Origin: Halieaceae bacterium
GTDB lineage: Bacteria > Pseudomonadota > Gammaproteobacteria > Pseudomonadales > Halieaceae
NCBI GenBank assembly: GCA_018666295.1
Contig: JABIZW010000196.1
Coordinates: forward strand, 1-10,614
Direction: 5' to 3'
DNA: 10,614 nucleotides
In this document: positions 7,482 through 10,614 of the stretch, piece by piece
How positions within the stretch are numbered: the stretch's first letter is position 1
How the letters are laid out: each line of letters begins with the position of its first letter
The notes under the pieces: generated by a model
What the model was told of the DNA's origin: nothing
Databases searched by the model: none
What the model saw: only the letters and a program-made list of their open reading frames with translations
Translations under genes and position numbers: made by a program

Positions 7482-7569
7482 TGAGTTGCGCTTAATTCGC
7501 CCTGGTTGCCGATATTATGCCAGTGCTGGCCGCGGTATACTTGTCCCATTGACATGTCGGGACACTGAA
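7482..7569. promoter_or_regulatory. Divergent promoter region between the acyltransferase gene and glyQ
   Basis: These 88 bp must hold the promoters for both the leftward acyltransferase-djlA unit and the rightward glyQS unit. The best -10-like sequence is TATACT (7536-7541, +). The same palindrome GTATAC (7535-7540) read on the other strand gives TATACC (complement of 7534-7539), so it could serve both directions. A second AT-rich candidate, TATTAT (7513-7518), reads ATAATA on the minus strand. No good -35 pairs with any of them. The region also holds short dyads: GCCAG-TG-CTGGC (7519-7530), CCGCGG (7530-7535), GACATGTC (7551-7558), and TGTCCC (7542-7547) facing GGGACA (7559-7564). The location is sound. 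Which elements are used is inference. Confidence 0.45.
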
Positions 7570-8508
7570 GTGAGTTCACTAACTTTCCAAGAGCTAATCC
7601 TAGAGCTTCAACGTTTCTGGGGAGAAAACGGTTGCGTCATTATGCAGCCGCTTGACCTAGAGGTAGGCGCCGGCACATTTCACCCTGCAACCTTTCTGAA
7701 AGCACTGGGACCCGAGAACTGGAATTCGGCCTACGTTCAACCCAGTCGCCGCCCGCAAGATGGCCGCTACGGTGAAAACCCTAACCGACTCCAGCATTAC
7801 TACCAGTTTCAAGTGGTTATGAAGCCATCACCTGCGGACTTTCAAGAACGGTATCTTGCAAGCTTAAAGCACCTCGGGCTGGACCCGCTCGAACATGACG
7901 TCCGATTTGTTGAAGACAACTGGGAATCGCCCACACTGGGCGCCTGGGGTTTGGGCTGGGAAGTATGGCTCAACGGCATGGAAGTGTCTCAGTTTACTTA
8001 TTTCCAACAGGCCGGTGGCCTTGAATGCTTACCCGTGACCGGCGAAATTACCTACGGCATTGAGCGACTCGCCATGTACCTGCAAGATGTCGACTCTGTT
8101 TACGACTTGGTGTGGTCGCAAACGCCAACCGGTACGATCAAATACGGCGATGTGTTCCACCAGAACGAGGTGGAAATGTCAGCGTATAACTTCCAACACG
8201 CAGACACAGACCATTTGTTTACTCACTTCGATTTTTGCGAGCGTGAAGCACAACGCTTAGTCGCTCTTGATCTGCCACTCCCAGCCTATGAGTTCGTCAT
8301 GAAAGCCTCGCACACCTTTAATTTACTTGACGCTCGCCACGCGATCGGGGTGACCGAGCGGCAGCGGTATATTTTACGAGTGCGGACACTGGCCCGCGCC
8401 GCCGCTCAAAGCTATGTTGGATCTCGCGCCAAGCGTGGATTTCCCCTCGCCGATGAGGATCTTGCGACCGCTGCGTTAGCGAGACTTGCTGAGGAGGATC
8501 GCGCATGA
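7570..8508 (+). CDS. glyQ: Glycyl-tRNA synthetase alpha subunit (GlyQ)
   Basis: GlyQ is the catalytic subunit of the bacterial-type alpha2beta2 glycyl-tRNA synthetase. It activates glycine with ATP in a class II active site and works with GlyS to charge tRNA-Gly. Numbered from the GTG at 7570, family blocks are QPLDLEVGAGTFHP (26-39), YVQPSRRPQDGRYGENPNR (55-73, motif 2 region), RFVEDNWESPTLGAWGLGWE (112-131), VTGEITYGIERLAMY (156-170, motif 3 with Arg166), GDVFHQNEVE (193-202) and VTERQRYILRVRTLARA (261-277). The frame stays open back to a TTG at 7486, but those extra 28 residues resemble nothing in the family. The GTG gives MSSLTFQELIL, aligning with known N-termini, and has GGGA (7559-7562) 7 nt upstream. 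The resulting 312 residues fit the usual 300-315. The stop overlaps glyS by ATGA. Confidence 0.96.
   Translation: MSSLTFQELILELQRFWGENGCVIMQPLDLEVGAGTFHPATFLKALGPENWNSAYVQPSRRPQDGRYGENPNRLQHYYQFQVVMKPSPADFQERYLASLKHLGLDPLEHDVRFVEDNWESPTLGAWGLGWEVWLNGMEVSQFTYFQQAGGLECLPVTGEITYGIERLAMYLQDVDSVYDLVWSQTPTGTIKYGDVFHQNEVEMSAYNFQHADTDHLFTHFDFCEREAQRLVALDLPLPAYEFVMKASHTFNLLDARHAIGVTERQRYILRVRTLARAAAQSYVGSRAKRGFPLADEDLATAALARLAEEDRA
8491..8497 (+). promoter_or_regulatory. Strong ribosome binding site for glyS
   Basis: GAGGAGG lies inside the last codons of glyQ, 7 nt before the glyS ATG at 8505. It is the best Shine-Dalgarno in the window and fixes the glyS start. The combination with the ATGA overlap suits balanced production of the two subunits, which must assemble in a 1:1 ratio. 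Confidence 0.8.
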
Positions 8509-10568
8509 GTTCGCGTACCGTGTTATTTGAGCTGGGCGTAGAGGAACTTCCAGCGGGTGAATATTGCGCAATGGCAGACGCCCTGGCCGACGCCTTGGTT
8601 ACGGGCCTGACCAACAACGGCTTATCAATAGGTAAATCGCGTGTTTTAGCAACGCCTCGACGATTATCGGTACTAATTACCGACGTTTCCGAAAGCGCAA
8701 AAGACACGGAACAAGCGGTGCTGGGCCCGCCGATAAGTGCTGCCCGAAATGCTGAGGGAGAGTGGACACCGGCCGCTATCGGGTTCGCTAAAAAGCAGGG
8801 TATAGCACCGTCAGACTTACAATCTATCGTCACCGATAAAGGTGAGCGATTGGGCATTGTCAAAGTCGTTAAAGGCGCGGTCTCAGTTGACGTTCTTCCA
8901 ACGATAGTAAGTCAAGCAGTGGATCAAATCCCAGTGTCGAAACGAATGCGCTGGGGCAGGGAACGGCACGAGTTTTTGCGGCCTGTTCAATGGTTGGTGC
9001 TGCTTTACGGCACTGACACCATTGACCTGTCGCTGTTTGGACTACACGCCAGTAGAACCACCCGAGGTCACCGCTTTCACGGTGATCAAGCCGTTGAGCT
9101 GGCAAATGCCGACATCTATGAAGAGACATTGCGAGCGCAACACGTCATTGCCTCAGTAGAAGAGCGAAAAGCGTTGATCTCAGCGCAAGTTAAAGCGCTC
9201 GTCTCAGACGGTGAATGCGCTATTGTTGAAGACGATTTACTCAACGAAGTCGCCGGTCTCGTGGAATGGCCGGTTGCGCTCAGAGGCACGTTCGACACCG
9301 CCTTCCTCGCGGTGCCAAGGCAAGCGCTTATTTCCTCAATGCGAGAACATCAAAAATATTTTCATATCGAAGACCAAAACGGCACGCTACTGCCCGCCTT
9401 TATCACCGTGTCGAATATCCAGAGCAAGAACCCGCAGTCCGTTATCTACGGCAATGAAAAAGTTATACGGCCACGCCTGGCAGACGCTGCTTTCTTTTTT
9501 AACACGGACAAACAGACCACGTTAGCCAGTAAGGCAACGCGATTAAAAGGGGTTCTTTTTCAGCGCGACTTAGGCACGCTTGCTGACAAGCAACGCCGCA
9601 TCGCAAGCGTCGCTGAGTCTCTGTGCTCGAGCCTGGGTGCCGATGCAGCGACAGTAAAAGCCGCGGGTACGCTACTGAAAGCAGACCTGGTCTCAGATAT
9701 GGTAGGTGAGTTTCCCGAGCTTCAAGGGATCGCGGGACGCCACTACGCGCTTCACGACGGCGAGACTGAATCGGTTGCAGACGCGATTGAGCAACACTAC
9801 TGGCCGAAATTCTCAGGCGACTCGCTCCCATTAACGCCGGAAGCCGCGGCTCTTGCGCTAGCCGACAGACTCGACACCTTAGTGGGTATTTTCGGAATTG
9901 GTCAGTCTCCCACCGGCTCAAAGGACCCGTTTGCGTTACGTCGAGCCTCACTCGCTGCCATTCGTATTTTGCTAAGGTTTGCACCCGGGGCCAATATTGA
10001 CGACCTGCTCCATGAGGCTTGTGCGTCTTTTAACGAGGGTGCGCTTGCGCCAAGCGTAGTAGAGACCGTCAAGGGCTATTTACTGGATCGGTTACCCGCG
10101 CACTACGACGAGCAAGGTGTGTCAGTCGATGTTTTACGAAGCGTCACCGCTGTTGGGACCGACAGCTTTGGTGACATCGACAGTCGAAGCCTCGCGGTCA
10201 CCGCGTTTATAGGCACAGATGCGGCTGAAGCGCTTGCCGCAGCCAATAAACGTGTCGCCAACATTTTGGCTAAAGTGAATGAGCCGATTGGCGAAGTGAA
10301 TGCCGAGTTGTTACTGGAACCGGCGGAAATTGCGCTGAGTGGTGCGTTGGGGCGCTCACGCGACTGCCTCGCGGCAGCCGTCGCAGACAACGACTTCCCC
10401 GAAGCGTTGAACCAACTTGCGCTACTCCGAAGTGACGTGGACTCATTTTTTGACAAGGTGCTTGTTAATGCGGAGGACAGGGCCGTGCGACTCAACCGAC
10501 TTGCACTACTTCAAGAACTGCGGGCACAGTTCCTCAAAGTAGCCGACCTTGCGGTGCTGGCGCGATGA
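8505..10568 (+). CDS. glyS: Glycyl-tRNA synthetase beta subunit (GlyS)
   Basis: GlyS is the large tRNA-binding subunit of the alpha2beta2 glycyl-tRNA synthetase. It contacts tRNA-Gly and is required for charging, while the class II catalytic core sits in GlyQ. The N-terminus shows FELGVEELPAGE (8-19), TPRRLSV (50-56) and the conserved SKRMRWG (145-151). The central part has REHQKYF (280-286) and KNPQSVIYGNEKVIRPRLAD (308-327). The HD-like region contains EFPELQGIAGRHYALHDGE (402-420), and GIFGIGQSPTGSKDPFALRR (461-480) follows. The C-terminal DALR-like anticodon-binding domain includes AANKRVANILAK (579-590) and RLNRLALLQELR (662-673). The length of 687 residues is almost that of E. coli GlyS (689). 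The gene is intact. It follows glyQ with a 4-nt overlap and the strong site at 8491-8497. Confidence 0.98.
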   Translation: MSSRTVLFELGVEELPAGEYCAMADALADALVTGLTNNGLSIGKSRVLATPRRLSVLITDVSESAKDTEQAVLGPPISAARNAEGEWTPAAIGFAKKQGIAPSDLQSIVTDKGERLGIVKVVKGAVSVDVLPTIVSQAVDQIPVSKRMRWGRERHEFLRPVQWLVLLYGTDTIDLSLFGLHASRTTRGHRFHGDQAVELANADIYEETLRAQHVIASVEERKALISAQVKALVSDGECAIVEDDLLNEVAGLVEWPVALRGTFDTAFLAVPRQALISSMREHQKYFHIEDQNGTLLPAFITVSNIQSKNPQSVIYGNEKVIRPRLADAAFFFNTDKQTTLASKATRLKGVLFQRDLGTLADKQRRIASVAESLCSSLGADAATVKAAGTLLKADLVSDMVGEFPELQGIAGRHYALHDGETESVADAIEQHYWPKFSGDSLPLTPEAAALALADRLDTLVGIFGIGQSPTGSKDPFALRRASLAAIRILLRFAPGANIDDLLHEACASFNEGALAPSVVETVKGYLLDRLPAHYDEQGVSVDVLRSVTAVGTDSFGDIDSRSLAVTAFIGTDAAEALAAANKRVANILAKVNEPIGEVNAELLLEPAEIALSGALGRSRDCLAAAVADNDFPEALNQLALLRSDVDSFFDKVLVNAEDRAVRLNRLALLQELRAQFLKVADLAVLAR

Positions 10569-10581
10569 GCTCTTTTACTCA

Positions 10582-10614
10582 ATGACTGCTAATGCGCTTC
10601 TCGTTGCGTTGACC
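10582..10614 (+). CDS. Possible start of a further gene, cut by the window end
   Basis: An ATG at 10582, 13 bp after the glyS stop, opens a frame encoding MTANALLVALT that runs off the window. No clear Shine-Dalgarno precedes it, and eleven codons are too few to recognise a family. In Pseudomonas, from memory, glyS is followed by gmhB, but these residues do not resemble the usual GmhB start (a DxDGV motif close to the N-terminus). It may equally be non-coding. Confidence 0.15.
   Translation, partial: MTANALLVALT

Noticed and set aside
7549..7577. TTGACA at 7549-7554 as a -35 element for glyQ.
   Set aside because: Any matching -10 would fall at about 7571-7578, inside the glyQ start region, where the sequence is GC-balanced and unlike TATAAT.
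8318..8863. Open frame of 181 codons on the minus strand spanning the glyQ/glyS junction.
   Set aside because: It is a by-product of two conserved genes on the other strand. Its composition is low-complexity (Ser/Arg/Pro-rich), and it is interrupted relative to any known family.
9499..9984. Open frame of 161 codons on the minus strand.
   Set aside because: It lies wholly inside glyS, whose residues there are strongly conserved. The antisense product has no recognisable domain and no ribosome binding site.

Overview
The window is a compact stretch of bacterial chromosome. Nine complete housekeeping or envelope genes fill almost all of its 10.6 kb. The organism is most likely a gammaproteobacterium. 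Evidence for this is the gene order def-fmt-rsmB-trkA-trkH, the split alpha/beta glycyl-tRNA synthetase (glyQ and glyS), a lipid A secondary acyltransferase (so an LPS-bearing outer membrane), a membrane-anchored DjlA, and full-length proteins whose motifs match gammaproteobacterial families closely. Base composition looks moderate (a little above half G+C by eye). A marine lineage is possible, but nothing in the sequence proves it.

Layout. Positions 50-5709 (+) form a five-gene run. It begins with peptide deformylase, methionyl-tRNA formyltransferase and the 16S rRNA m5C967 methyltransferase. It continues with the two parts of the Trk potassium uptake system: TrkA, the cytoplasmic nucleotide-binding regulator, and TrkH, the membrane channel subunit. 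fmt/rsmB and trkA/trkH overlap by ATGA. The only real gap in the run is 79 bp before trkA, and it holds an imperfect inverted repeat whose right arm contains the trkA ribosome binding site. Positions 5722-7481 (-) hold a two-gene unit read leftwards: an LpxL/LpxM-family acyltransferase followed by djlA, joined by a TAATG stop/start overlap. This unit converges on trkH with only 12 bp between the two stop codons. Positions 7570-10568 (+) hold glyQ and glyS, overlapping by ATGA, with a strong Shine-Dalgarno for glyS inside the end of glyQ. The acyltransferase and glyQ diverge from an 88-bp region rich in short dyads.

How the genes relate. def and fmt are the two ends of the N-formylmethionine cycle. 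Fmt formylates initiator Met-tRNA, and Def removes the formyl group from the nascent chain. rsmB modifies the small ribosomal subunit and glyQS charges tRNA-Gly, so most of the window serves translation. TrkA/TrkH handle potassium. The acyltransferase and DjlA are inner-membrane proteins connected to envelope biogenesis and its surveillance. From memory, Pseudomonas carries glyS-glyQ, a similar acyltransferase, trkA, rsmB, fmt and def close together near the chromosomal origin. This window looks like a compact variant of that neighbourhood, with trkH and djlA inside and no tag gene beside glyQ.

I found no mobile element, CRISPR array, tRNA or rRNA gene, defence cassette, frameshift or broken gene. 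I see no new biological system. The points worth a second look are regulatory: the dyad covering the trkA ribosome binding site, the divergent acyltransferase/glyQ promoter region, and the coupling of djlA to a lipid A acyltransferase. No gene-free stretch exceeds 88 bases.
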